Position numbers and translations under genes: made by a program
Part shown: positions 24,846 to 36,148 of the stretch, in pieces
Layout of the letters: every line of letters begins with the position of its first letter
Position numbering within the stretch: position 1 is the stretch's first letter
The notes under the pieces: model-generated
The model's input: only the letters and a program-made list of their open reading frames with translations
Told to the model about the DNA's origin: nothing
Database searches by the model: none
NCBI GenBank assembly: GCA_902784865.1
Contig: CACZWL010000019.1
Span: 1 to 42,287 of the forward strand
Length of the DNA: 42,287 nt
Source: an uncultured Bacteroidota bacterium
Lineage (GTDB): Bacteria; Bacteroidota; Bacteroidia; Bacteroidales; P3
Direction: 5' to 3'

Positions 24846-26327
24846 ATGAATAAGAAATTTAATTGTCTGTTGTACCTCGGCGTGGCGTTGCTTGTTTTTG
24901 TCGCAGCGTGCGGCCGTGCCGACCAAGCGCCGGTGCAGCTGGAGTCCGAGGCCGACCTTGTCGGGATGCGTGTGGCCTACAATTCCGGCTCGGTCTACGA
25001 AATCATGTTCTCGCCGCGCACCGACATCGACAAGCTCAGTTTCAATGTCCAGACTGACTGCATCGAGGCTCTTGTCGGCGGCCAGGTCGATGTCTATACC
25101 GACGACGACTGCCTCATCCCGCCTGACGAGCAGCGCCGCCTCGGCATCCGTCTGGCGCTCCGCGGCGAGAAAGCCTTCCCCTGCGGCATGGCCTTCCGCA
25201 AGGAGTCGGTGGAGCTGCGCGAAGCGTTCAGCCATTTCGTCGATTCGCTCGTTGCCACCGGCGAGATGCAGGCCATATACGAGCGTTGGTTCCTCTGCGA
25301 CACCCCCTCGACCCTGCCCATGGCCGACCTCGGCCCCGAGCCGCAAGGCAAGCCCCTGCGCGTCGGCGAGGCCGTCAACATGCCTCCCGTCGCCTTCCCC
25401 GTGGAGCGCGAGTGGCGCGGCCTCGAGCCTGACCTCGTGCAGCGTTTTGCCCGTCATATCGGACGCCCCGTGGAGTTCGTCTATATCCCGACAACCTCGT
25501 TCGTGGCGGCCCTGCTGAGCGGCAACGTCGATATTCTCGGCGGCGGCATCTTCATCACCGAGGAGCGCCAGAAGACCCTTTCGTTTGCCTCGAGCCACTT
25601 CAGTGCGCACCCCGGCTACTATGTCAAGGACGACTCCCTCAAACCGCGCTTAGGCTTCGGCCAGCGCATGAAGGAGATGTTCCGCAACAACCTCGTCGTC
25701 GAGAACCGCTGGCGCTACATCACCGAGGGTCTGTGGGAGACGGTCAAGATTTCGCTCCTCTCCCTCTTGCTCGGCTCCATCCTCGGCGCAGGCGTCTGCT
25801 GGATGCGCATGAGCCGCCGCCGCTGGCTCTCCACCACGGCCGGCGTCTACGTCGAGATTATGCGCGGCATACCCATGCTGGTGTTCCTGATGATCATGTT
25901 CTATGTCGTCTTCTCGGGCACGGGTCTGAGCGCCACGGCCGTGGCCATCGTGGCCTTCGCCCTCAACTTCGCCGCCTACGTCAGCGAGATGTTCCGCACC
26001 GCCATCCTCGCCGTCAGCCACGGCCAGACCGAGGCGGGCCTCGCCATAGGCTTCAACCGCTGGCAGACCTTCTTCTACATCGTCGCCCCGCAGGCCCTGC
26101 GCAACGTGCTGCCCGTCTACAAGGGCGAGTCCGTCTCGCTGGTCAAGAACACCTCCATCGTCGGCTATATCGCCATCCAGGACCTCACCCGCGCCAGCGA
26201 CATGATACGCAACCGCACCTTCGACGCCTTCTTCCCCCTGCTCATCGTCACCGTCATCTACTTCATCCTCGCTTGGCTCCTCGGCAAGCTCCTCGACCTA
26301 ACCGTTAAAAACACCGCAAAGAAATGA
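24846..26327 (+). CDS. Amino-acid ABC importer: substrate-binding domains fused to the permease
   Basis: 493 residues. A hydrophobic N-terminus ends in a lipobox-like VAAC (Cys22). Residues ~35-155 resemble the second lobe of a family 3 binding protein (LVGMRVAYNSGSVYEIMF, AIYERWF), ~170-265 a first-lobe segment (LRVGEAVNMPPVAF, GLEPDLVQRFARHIG, VDILGGGIFITEER), and ~285-490 a HisM/GlnP-type permease with five or so membrane segments. The permease has the EAA loop HGQTEAGLAIGFNRWQTFFY, which contacts the ATPase. Such fused importers take up polar amino acids; the specificity is not readable. The next gene, the ATPase, overlaps by four bases (ATGA). Confidence 0.88.
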   Translation: MNKKFNCLLYLGVALLVFVAACGRADQAPVQLESEADLVGMRVAYNSGSVYEIMFSPRTDIDKLSFNVQTDCIEALVGGQVDVYTDDDCLIPPDEQRRLGIRLALRGEKAFPCGMAFRKESVELREAFSHFVDSLVATGEMQAIYERWFLCDTPSTLPMADLGPEPQGKPLRVGEAVNMPPVAFPVEREWRGLEPDLVQRFARHIGRPVEFVYIPTTSFVAALLSGNVDILGGGIFITEERQKTLSFASSHFSAHPGYYVKDDSLKPRLGFGQRMKEMFRNNLVVENRWRYITEGLWETVKISLLSLLLGSILGAGVCWMRMSRRRWLSTTAGVYVEIMRGIPMLVFLMIMFYVVFSGTGLSATAVAIVAFALNFAAYVSEMFRTAILAVSHGQTEAGLAIGFNRWQTFFYIVAPQALRNVLPVYKGESVSLVKNTSIVGYIAIQDLTRASDMIRNRTFDAFFPLLIVTVIYFILAWLLGKLLDLTVKNTAKK

Positions 26328-27403
26328 TCACCATCCGTCACCTCAGCAAACGATACATCAACCCCGACGGCTCTGTCTTCGAGGTTCTTAAGGACGTCAA
26401 CTGCGAAATCAGCAAGGGCGAGGTCATCAGCATCATAGGCCCCTCGGGCACCGGCAAGAGCACCTTCCTCCGCGCCATCAACCTCCTCGACCCGCCCTCC
26501 GGCGGCGAGATTATCTTCGACGGCGAGAACATCCTCGCCAAGGGCTACCCCCTCAACAAGATGCGCCAGAAGATGGGCATGGTCTTCCAGAGCTTCAACC
26601 TCTTCGAGCACCTCAGCATCCTCGACAACGTCACCTTCGCCCCCATGAAGCTCCACGGCCTCTCCCGCCAGCAGGCCGAGACCGAGGCCATGGCCATGCT
26701 CCGCAAAGTCGGCATGGCCGAGAAAGCCGGCGCCATGCCCTCCGACCTCTCCGGCGGCCAGAAGCAGCGCGTAGCCATAGCACGCTGCCTCGCCATGCAC
26801 CCCGAGGTCATCCTCTTCGACGAGCCCACCTCGGCCCTCGACCCCACCATGGTCGGCGAGGTCCTCAGCGTACTCCGCCAGCTCGCCTCCGAAGGCATGA
26901 CCATGCTCATCGTCACCCACGAGATGAAGTTCGCACGCGACGTCAGCACGCGCATCTTCTTCATGAACGAGGGCATCATCTACGAGGACGGCACGCCCCA
27001 GCAGGTCTTCGAGAACCCCGTCCACAGCGCCACCAAGGCCTTCGTCCAGCGCATTCACAAGCTCCTCTTCGAGGTCGACAGCCCCGACTTCGACCTCCTC
27101 GGCGTCCACTCGCAGGTGGCGGCTTTCTGCAACAAATACAATATCAGCGCCAAACGCGACGCCGCCGACACCCTGGTCGACCTCGCGGCCTCCTCGCTCA
27201 TGGCCGGCAGCCACCCCTATACCCTCCGCCTCTCCTACGGCGAGCATGCCGCCGTCGCGGCACTCGACATCATGAAGGAAGGCATCGACGCCTCGCCCCT
27301 CAAGGACGCCGACCCACAGACGGTGGCCGCCATGCGCGCGCTCTGCTCCGAACTTGTCGAAGAACCCACCACCCGCGGCTTCAGGCTCAAGTTCATCCTC
27401 TGA
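26324..27403 (+). CDS. Amino-acid ABC importer ATP-binding protein with a C-terminal extension
   Basis: 359 residues. GlnQ/HisP-type ATPase: Walker A GPSGTGKST, Q-loop VFQSFNLFEH, signature LSGGQKQRVAIARCLA, Walker B VILFDEPTSALDP and the switch His in VTHEM. It powers the permease encoded just upstream, with an ATGA overlap. The usual family length is ~245 residues; here ~110 more follow, beginning about HSQVAAFCNKYNISAKRDAA and ending RGFRLKFIL. I do not recognise this extension; its position suggests regulation of transport. No clear terminator follows before the repeat at 27449. Confidence 0.92.
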   Translation: MITIRHLSKRYINPDGSVFEVLKDVNCEISKGEVISIIGPSGTGKSTFLRAINLLDPPSGGEIIFDGENILAKGYPLNKMRQKMGMVFQSFNLFEHLSILDNVTFAPMKLHGLSRQQAETEAMAMLRKVGMAEKAGAMPSDLSGGQKQRVAIARCLAMHPEVILFDEPTSALDPTMVGEVLSVLRQLASEGMTMLIVTHEMKFARDVSTRIFFMNEGIIYEDGTPQQVFENPVHSATKAFVQRIHKLLFEVDSPDFDLLGVHSQVAAFCNKYNISAKRDAADTLVDLAASSLMAGSHPYTLRLSYGEHAAVAALDIMKEGIDASPLKDADPQTVAAMRALCSELVEEPTTRGFRLKFIL

Positions 27404-27448
27404 CCCCTCGGCGGCACGATTTGCCCGTGGCGCCAAGCCGTCGCGACC

Positions 27449-27732
27449 GAAATGTTAATGGATGTTAAACGCACCCTTGTTTAACATCCATTAACATTTC
27501 CATTTTCCACTCACCAACCATAGTCGAACCATATACCTACCATTCACCTACCAGATGGCTTAAAAGACTGTAAATTAGCGTATTAAATGTATATTACTGT
27601 GTACCAGCGTCTTGCGGCGGTTTTTACCACCCTTTTCCGCCCCTGCAGACCCCTTGCGGACGCATTTTCTACCCCTCGCCAACACCCCGCCAACTTTCCT
27701 AACAAATGTTAAAAACCTATTTTTTAACATTT
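27449..27732. repeat. Dispersed intergenic repeat, copy 2
   Basis: Opens with 22-bp inverted arms (27449-27470 and 27479-27500) around GCACCCTT, then TCGAACC, ACCTACC, ACCTACC at 11-bp spacing (27524, 27535, 27546), CAGATGGCTTAAAA, ACTGTGT, CAACTTTCCTAA and closing 12-bp inverted arms (27704-27715 and 27721-27732). The order matches copy 1 at 540-802, while the palindrome arms differ in sequence. Confidence 0.75.
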
Positions 27733-27759
27733 ATTCAGGGTGGTATTGAAGAAAAGTCG

Positions 27760-27767
27760 TATCTTTG
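27760..27767 (+). promoter_or_regulatory. -7 element of the second giant surface protein
   Basis: TATCTTTG (27760-27767) without a good -33 box; it lies just outside the repeat element. The leader to ATG 27880 is about 110 bases and contains an in-frame ATG at 27811. Confidence 0.55.
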
Positions 27768-27879
27768 TACCTTAATTCTCTTTATAATGGAATAATGTAA
27801 ATAGTTGATAATGAGATACTTCCCCCCTGCGCACTACCGTCATGTGCTGAAAACCAGAAGAACCAACAATGTTATCGCA

Positions 27880-30800
27880 ATGAATAGACCATTTGCCCTC
27901 TTTTTTGCACTCCTGCTTTCCTGCGGCATGTTGAGAGCCGCCGCCGTCGACGAGGCCACTGCCAAGACCGTCGCCGCCCACGTGTTGGGCGTAAGTGAAT
28001 CGCAGCTGGTCAACCGCACAACAAGACTCTATAGTAGCTACCAGCAGAATATGTTCTTGTTTGTGCCGCAGAGCGGTACGGGCTTTGCCATCATCTCGGC
28101 CACCGACTATGCGCTGCCCGTCATCGGCTATTCCACCACGACGGTGTTCGACTCGGTGCTCTCGCGCAACTCGTACTACGCCATATACCAATGGCTCAGT
28201 GTCTGCAACTCCCAGCTCAACACGTTGAAGGGCGGCTCGTATGCCGCCTCGGCAACTGTGACGGCGCAGTGGGCGCAATTGAAAACCGGTGCGCCAACGG
28301 CGACGCAGGCTGCCATCAGCCCGATGCTGGCCACCAAGTGGGGCCAGACGGGCGACTATGCGCTGCGCACCCCGGTGGTGACGAGCACCGGTGCGCACCG
28401 CCCGACAGGCAGCGTGGCTGTGGCCATGGCGCAGGTGATGAAATACTTCGGGCTCCCCCAGCGTGGTACCGGTAGCGTCTCTTACAGCAGTGGCAGCCCG
28501 TCCGTGAGCGTCTCGGTCAGCTTCGACACCGTCTACAACTACGCCAACATGCCCAACCAGCTGACCTCCGGCAGCACCGGCCTGCAGAAACAGGCCGTCA
28601 GCCACCTGATTTACCACGCCGGCGCATCAATCAGCACGTACTACGCCGCCAGCTACTCCCGTGCGGGAACCACGGGAGGCAACACCATAGCCACCGCGCT
28701 GAGGAACTATTTCAAGTTCCGCTCCACAACAACCTTCATCAACTACTCCTCGACCTACTACACCACGTGGACCACCAAACTGATGGACGAGCTGGTCCTC
28801 GGCCGCCCCATCATCTACACCGGCAACTACTACCTGAACGGCGTCATCGACGGCTGCGACAGCTGGGGCAACTTCCACTTCAACTGGGGCCTGGGCGGCA
28901 TGTTCGACGGCTACTGGGCCGTGGGCTCGCTCAACCCGGGCAGTTACAACTACAGCAACACCAACCAGTATGCCGTCATCGGCATAGCTCCCACCAGCGA
29001 GGAGACCGTCACCGTCACCGCCCAGCCCAACGACCCCGCCTGGGGTTCCGTCAGCGGCGCCGGCAACACTACCAAATACACGACCGTCACCCTCACTGCC
29101 AACACCGTCCGCAACTACAACTTCACCACCCGCTTCGTCCGCTGGTCCGACGGCGTCACCACCAACCCCCGCCAGATCTATGTCACGGATGATGTCAACC
29201 TCACCGCCGAGTTCGAGAAGTTCGACAACGTCACCATCGCCATCGCCCCCAACAACCCCGACTGGGGCACCGTCAGCGGCGGCGGCCGCTACGCACCCTT
29301 CGACGTCGTCACCCTCCGCGCCACGCCCGTCCGCAAGACCTACTACTCCACGCGCTTCGTCCAGTGGTCCGACGGCGACACCCGCAACCCCAGCTCCTTC
29401 TACGCCGGCAACGAGGACCAGTCCTACATAGCCGAGTTCGAGTACATACCCCACACCCACATCGAAGTCGAGTCCAGCGAGCCCGACTGGGGCACCGTCA
29501 GCGGCGGCGGCCACTACGCCCCCACCGAGAGCGTCACCCTCACCGCCACGCCGGTGCAGGGCGCCACCTTCGTGCGCTGGGCCGACGGCAGCACCGCCAA
29601 CCCCCGCACCTTCACCGCAGGCAGCACCGACCAGCGCTACGTCGCCTTCTTCACCTATGTCGGCAATGTCACCATCACCGCCACGCCTGCCAACGCCAGC
29701 CAGGGCACCGTCAGCGGTAGCGGCAGCTACCTGGTGGGCAACCCCGTCACCCTCACGGCTGTCCCCGCACAGGGCTACACCTTCAGCCGCTGGAGCGACG
29801 GAAACACCCAGAACCCGCGCCGTTTCAACGCCGCCTCCGACCTCACTCTCACCGCACAGTTCGCCTCCGGCGGCACCTCCGTGGCGGCCGTCACGCCCGA
29901 CAACCCCGTCGTCCTCGACGACCGCGAGAGCCACGCCTGGAGCTACTACTCCGACCCCGACAACCCCGTCCGCAGCCTCAACCCCGCCGACGTCAAGATC
30001 ACCTACCTCGGCTACGGCACCAAGACCATGTATAGCAGCAACGCCGCCACCCCCACCGGCAGCCCCGACCAGAACGTGGCCGCCAGTGCCGTCGGCATCG
30101 GCATCGACGCGCCCACCAAGAACGCCTACGTCTACTACAAGACCCTTGAGCGTATCGACGGCCCCACGGCCCTCAGCGCCGAGCGCGCCACGGGGCCCTG
30201 CAAATACCATGTCATCCCCAACCCCTTCTCCATACGTCCCACCTACGGCAGCGGCGACACCCGCTGGCGCGGCTTCTACAAGTGGCGCGTCCGCCGCCTT
30301 GTCGGCGGCGCCATCTTCACCGACCGCGCACGCACCCAGATGGTGGCCCAGGGCGGCATGGTCGACGCCGACCAGGAAATATATATCGCCCCTGCGGCGG
30401 AGTACGGCATGGAGATCGAATTCGAGGCCATCTGGGCCCGCGCCTTCGTCTTCGGCCCCACAGGCCCCATGGAGGGCATCAACGACACCCTCGTCACCAC
30501 CGCCATGCGCGCCACCGGCACCAACGCCTACGAGCGCAACTTCGTCGTCCTCACTCCCGAGAACATCGCCCCCATCACCACCAGCGGCACCACCAAGCTG
30601 AGCTACAACATGGAGCCCGCCACTATCACCGCCGTCTATCCCAACGGCACCGACGGCACCTCGAGTGCCCGCCTCACCGCCGTGCCTAACGTGGCCCTCA
30701 ACCAGCACTTCTTCTGCATGGCCGACACCAAGTTCGAGTACATCAACATCAACGGCACCGACAAGGCCTTCGCCGGCAACGCCTTCAACCTCGCCATGGG

Positions 30801-33558
30801 TCGTGGCATCAAGAACTCGCAGTCGAGCAGCAGCGCCTGCTTGCTCAAGCTGGTGGGCATGAGCAGCACCAGCCCCAAGCGGCGCTACACTATGAAGTAT
30901 ACCATCGACACCAGCTATGTCGAAACCACCGACACTACCTGGAATGCCGACCATACGTCCTACACCATCGCCATGAAGGCCGTCTACGACACTACGGCAC
31001 GGTGGCGCGAATACCGTATCGACGATGTCAACATCAACGATGAGTACGACTACAATGACGGCCACTTCGTGATACGCATCGAGAGCGGCAGGTACGGAGA
31101 TGTCATTCCTTTCTTTGGCGGCGTCTCTCCCAGCAATGCCAGCTCTTCCTGGACTGCCAATGTCAACACCGCCTCTCCTGGTACCGGCAATCAGCCCGGT
31201 ATTTATTATGGGTATTCCACCCCCTACACCTACACGATGTATGCTGTCTTCGGCAGCGACTATGACCGCAGTACAGGGCAGAACGACTTGCTCACCACCA
31301 CCAACTACCTGCAGGGAGCCTACTCCACATGGAGCAATCTGTCGGCCAGAACAAAAAATGTAGACCAATACGTGTGGGTTGTCAAGAGCGGCAACCACCT
31401 GCCCGGCCGCATGGGCTACGGCCAGGGCGGAACGGCCACCTTCTACCTCGGTACCGTGGGTGACCCGTACACCGGCAGCTACTATGCCCGTCGCCGCATC
31501 GACGTCGAGGGCGGCCTGGTTCCCGGTGTGTCGGGTGGTCAGGATTGGTCGACAGGCAACTATACCGACCAGTATGATACCATAGTGACCATACGCGTGC
31601 GTGGTGGCCATGTGCGCGGCATCATCCACGGTTCGGGCGAATATGTCTCGGCCAAAGGCAGGCGCCGCATTGTCATCACCGGCGGCACCATCAACGGATG
31701 GGTGGCCGGCGGCTGCAACGGCAGCCGCACCGACGGCGGCGAGCTTATCGGCGACACCTACGTCTACATCGGTGGCAAGGCGAGGCTCGAACCATCGGCT
31801 GCCGACCCCTTCATCAACTCGTCGAAAGGCGGCAACGTCTTCGGTGCCGGCAGCGGCAACAGCGGCGCCGCCGGTACCACCGCCACCGTCGGCAAGGTGC
31901 AGAACTCCAACATCGTCATCGCCGACAGCTGCTACATAGCCCGCAACGTCTACGGCGGCGGCAACTATGGCGGCGTCATCGGCGGCGGCTCGAAGATATA
32001 CCTCCTCGGCGGCACCGTAGCCGGCAAGGTCTTCGGCGGCGCCAACCAGCAGATGGGCAAGCAGGTGGACATCGTGATGCGCGGCGGCAAGGTCAAGGGC
32101 GGCGTCTATGGCGGCTCCAACCGCCTGGGCAACGTCAGCGGCCCCGTCACCGTCCGCATCGAGGGCGGCACCGTGGGCGAGGAGGGCTGCCTCGACACCC
32201 TCGGTTGCGTCTTCGGCTCTGGCTACGGCGTCAACTCCGCCGTCCTGGGCAGCGTCGAGGTATTCGTCGGCGACAAGGCCACGCGCAAGACCCACCGCGA
32301 CGACCCCGTCATCTACGGCAGCGTCTACGGCGGCGGCTTCAGCGCGGCCTACAATGCCGTAGGCCATAACTACCATGTCACCGCTTGGAACGGCGCCGTC
32401 AAGGGCAATGTCTTCGGCGGCGGCCTCGGCCCCACGGCCGTCATCAGGGGCGATACCCGCGTCAACCTCTTCGGGACCTCCAACGTCAGCGGCAACGTCT
32501 ACGGTGGCGGCAATATGGGCAAGGTCACGGGCAACACCTATGTCGTCGTCGGCGACGACACGCGCACCTATACCCTCACCGTCGAGGCCAACGATGCCTC
32601 GATGGGCACCGTCACCGGCGGCGGCGACTACCTGGCTGCCTCCGACGTGCGCCTCCGCGCCACGCCCGCCAGCGGCTACCGCTTCGTGCAGTGGGACGAC
32701 GGCAACACCGAAAACCCCCGCTCCGTCACCGTCGTCGGCGACGTCACCTACACCGCCGTCTTCGAAGCCATCACCACCTACGCCCTCACCGTCAATGCCA
32801 ACGACGCCTCGATGGGCACCGTCGCAGGCAGCGGCACCTACGAGGCTGGAACCTACGCCACCATCAGCGCCACACCCAACACGGGCTACCGCTTCCTCCG
32901 CTGGGACGACGGCAGCAACGAGAACCCCCGCACCGTCAGCGTCACCGGCATCGCCACCTATACCGCTGTCTTCGACGTACTGCCTGCCGGATGGGTCGAC
33001 CTCGGCCTGCCCAGCGGCCTGCTCTGGACCGAGACCAACCTCGGCGCCAGCAGCCCCGAGCAGTACGGCGACTACTACGCCTGGGCCGAGACTACCCCCA
33101 ACAAGGCCAGCTACTCCCACTCCACCACCGCCTACTATAGCGGCTCGGCCTACACCAAGTACAACGCCACCGACGGCCTCACCACCCTCGAATCCTCCGA
33201 CGACATCGCCTACCTCACCTTCGGCGGCGACGCCCACATACCTACCCTGGCCGAGTGGCTCGAGCTGCTGCAGTACACCACCGTCTCCACCGAGACGCTC
33301 AACGGCGTCAAGGGGCGCCGCTTCACCAGTACCCGCAACGGCAACTCCTTCTTCGTGCCCTACACGGGCTACAAGAGCGGCAATTACACACAAGAAGCCA
33401 CAAGCGTCACCTACTTCTGGACCTCGTCGCTCAGCCCGAGCAGCTATTTGCAGGCCACCGACATCTATATCAACGACGGCCACGCCGGCCTTTACGGCAA
33501 CAGCACCGCCGGCGAAGGCCGCTACTACGGATTCCCCATCCGCGCCGTGCGCCGCTGA
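27880..33558 (+). CDS. Giant secreted protein: C10 pseudo-peptidase, InlB-like repeats, glycine-rich repeat region, FISUMP domain
   Basis: 1892 residues. Signal peptide (FALFFALLLSCGMLRAAA); a Spi-type propeptide ~23-120 (GTGFAIISATDYALPVIGYS); a streptopain-family (C10) domain ~140-354; four InlB-like repeats ~371-663 (DWGTVSGGG, FVRWADGS); the central and glycine-rich regions shared with 13475-19453; two more InlB-like repeats ~1561-1704; and a C-terminal FISUMP domain (WVDLGLPSGLLWTETN ... FPIRAVRR). In C10 enzymes the nucleophile lies in GCVATAMAQ; here it is GSVAVAMAQ (Ser178). The His of GHAF before V-x-DG is Leu319, although WGQ and NWG are kept. The domain should be proteolytically dead, perhaps a binding module. 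ATG 27811 would add 23 residues before the signal peptide and has a leader resembling that of the mutase gene. Confidence 0.85.
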   Translation: MNRPFALFFALLLSCGMLRAAAVDEATAKTVAAHVLGVSESQLVNRTTRLYSSYQQNMFLFVPQSGTGFAIISATDYALPVIGYSTTTVFDSVLSRNSYYAIYQWLSVCNSQLNTLKGGSYAASATVTAQWAQLKTGAPTATQAAISPMLATKWGQTGDYALRTPVVTSTGAHRPTGSVAVAMAQVMKYFGLPQRGTGSVSYSSGSPSVSVSVSFDTVYNYANMPNQLTSGSTGLQKQAVSHLIYHAGASISTYYAASYSRAGTTGGNTIATALRNYFKFRSTTTFINYSSTYYTTWTTKLMDELVLGRPIIYTGNYYLNGVIDGCDSWGNFHFNWGLGGMFDGYWAVGSLNPGSYNYSNTNQYAVIGIAPTSEETVTVTAQPNDPAWGSVSGAGNTTKYTTVTLTANTVRNYNFTTRFVRWSDGVTTNPRQIYVTDDVNLTAEFEKFDNVTIAIAPNNPDWGTVSGGGRYAPFDVVTLRATPVRKTYYSTRFVQWSDGDTRNPSSFYAGNEDQSYIAEFEYIPHTHIEVESSEPDWGTVSGGGHYAPTESVTLTATPVQGATFVRWADGSTANPRTFTAGSTDQRYVAFFTYVGNVTITATPANASQGTVSGSGSYLVGNPVTLTAVPAQGYTFSRWSDGNTQNPRRFNAASDLTLTAQFASGGTSVAAVTPDNPVVLDDRESHAWSYYSDPDNPVRSLNPADVKITYLGYGTKTMYSSNAATPTGSPDQNVAASAVGIGIDAPTKNAYVYYKTLERIDGPTALSAERATGPCKYHVIPNPFSIRPTYGSGDTRWRGFYKWRVRRLVGGAIFTDRARTQMVAQGGMVDADQEIYIAPAAEYGMEIEFEAIWARAFVFGPTGPMEGINDTLVTTAMRATGTNAYERNFVVLTPENIAPITTSGTTKLSYNMEPATITAVYPNGTDGTSSARLTAVPNVALNQHFFCMADTKFEYININGTDKAFAGNAFNLAMGRGIKNSQSSSSACLLKLVGMSSTSPKRRYTMKYTIDTSYVETTDTTWNADHTSYTIAMKAVYDTTARWREYRIDDVNINDEYDYNDGHFVIRIESGRYGDVIPFFGGVSPSNASSSWTANVNTASPGTGNQPGIYYGYSTPYTYTMYAVFGSDYDRSTGQNDLLTTTNYLQGAYSTWSNLSARTKNVDQYVWVVKSGNHLPGRMGYGQGGTATFYLGTVGDPYTGSYYARRRIDVEGGLVPGVSGGQDWSTGNYTDQYDTIVTIRVRGGHVRGIIHGSGEYVSAKGRRRIVITGGTINGWVAGGCNGSRTDGGELIGDTYVYIGGKARLEPSAADPFINSSKGGNVFGAGSGNSGAAGTTATVGKVQNSNIVIADSCYIARNVYGGGNYGGVIGGGSKIYLLGGTVAGKVFGGANQQMGKQVDIVMRGGKVKGGVYGGSNRLGNVSGPVTVRIEGGTVGEEGCLDTLGCVFGSGYGVNSAVLGSVEVFVGDKATRKTHRDDPVIYGSVYGGGFSAAYNAVGHNYHVTAWNGAVKGNVFGGGLGPTAVIRGDTRVNLFGTSNVSGNVYGGGNMGKVTGNTYVVVGDDTRTYTLTVEANDASMGTVTGGGDYLAASDVRLRATPASGYRFVQWDDGNTENPRSVTVVGDVTYTAVFEAITTYALTVNANDASMGTVAGSGTYEAGTYATISATPNTGYRFLRWDDGSNENPRTVSVTGIATYTAVFDVLPAGWVDLGLPSGLLWTETNLGASSPEQYGDYYAWAETTPNKASYSHSTTAYYSGSAYTKYNATDGLTTLESSDDIAYLTFGGDAHIPTLAEWLELLQYTTVSTETLNGVKGRRFTSTRNGNSFFVPYTGYKSGNYTQEATSVTYFWTSSLSPSSYLQATDIYINDGHAGLYGNSTAGEGRYYGFPIRAVRR

Positions 33559-33597
33559 CATCCTGTCGGCGGGTAGGGCGAACTGCGCAAATACGAA

Positions 33598-33687
33598 GCC
33601 CCCGTAGAGGGTTTATATTGATAATCCGCACGACTGCACGGGTCCACAAGAGATCCCCCCGTCAGGGGGTCCATGTCGATAGCGCAC
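33598..33687 (+). repeat. Two degenerate direct repeats after the giant gene
   Basis: Units at 33598-33631 and 33653-33687 share the plan CCCCCGT, a G-rich segment, TATTGATAATCCGCAC or TGTCGATAGCGCAC. Each has a short internal CCCC/GGGG pairing. There is no ORF with a start; an A9 tract follows at 33692-33700. Confidence 0.45.
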
Positions 33688-33786
33688 ATTCAAAAAAAAA
33701 CGCCGACGGGTGAAACAAAACGCCGTCGCCTACGTTATACACTAGGCGGCCCTCTCGCCGCATGCCCTCCCATACCCCGGAGAATC

Positions 33787-33864
33787 CGAAGAACAGACGA
33801 AGAACAGTCCTAGGAGATACCTTGAAGGTACCTGGAGGACCCGGAGCACCCTAGGAGCGGCTAC
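33787..33864 (+). repeat. 11-bp-phased array upstream of the mutase promoter
   Basis: Units of 11 bases: CGAAGAACAGA, CGAAGAACAGT, CCTAGGAGATA, CCTTGAAGGTA, CCTGGAGGACC, CGGAGCACCCT, AGGAGCGGCTA. The first 36 bases equal 5213-5248. The array ends ~50 bases before the -33 box. Confidence 0.7.
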
Positions 33865-33913
33865 GGCTGTCGGCCCCTGTATCCGCCCCAAGGGGGCGGG
33901 AAAGACTAAAAAT

Positions 33914-33944
33914 TTTGCCACGTTAATATTATTTATTATATTTG
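33914..33944 (+). promoter_or_regulatory. Methylmalonyl-CoA mutase promoter
   Basis: TTTG (33914-33917), 19 bases, TATATTTG (33937-33944), about 42 bases before ATG 33987. Confidence 0.85.
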
Positions 33945-33986
33945 CACTTTGAACAAACGATACTATAATAATATAAACAATTGATA

Positions 33987-36140
<2,154 letters not shown>

Positions 36141-36148
36141 TCTCATTT

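Noticed and set aside
28627-33561. 1644-codon open frame on the minus strand
   Set aside because: It lies antisense to the second giant gene, is made of Ala/Gly/Val/Asp-rich sequence without domains, and comes from GC-rich codon use mirrored on the other strand. The same holds for long antisense frames at 17468-19471 and 34002-36146, and at 947-2791 on the plus strand.
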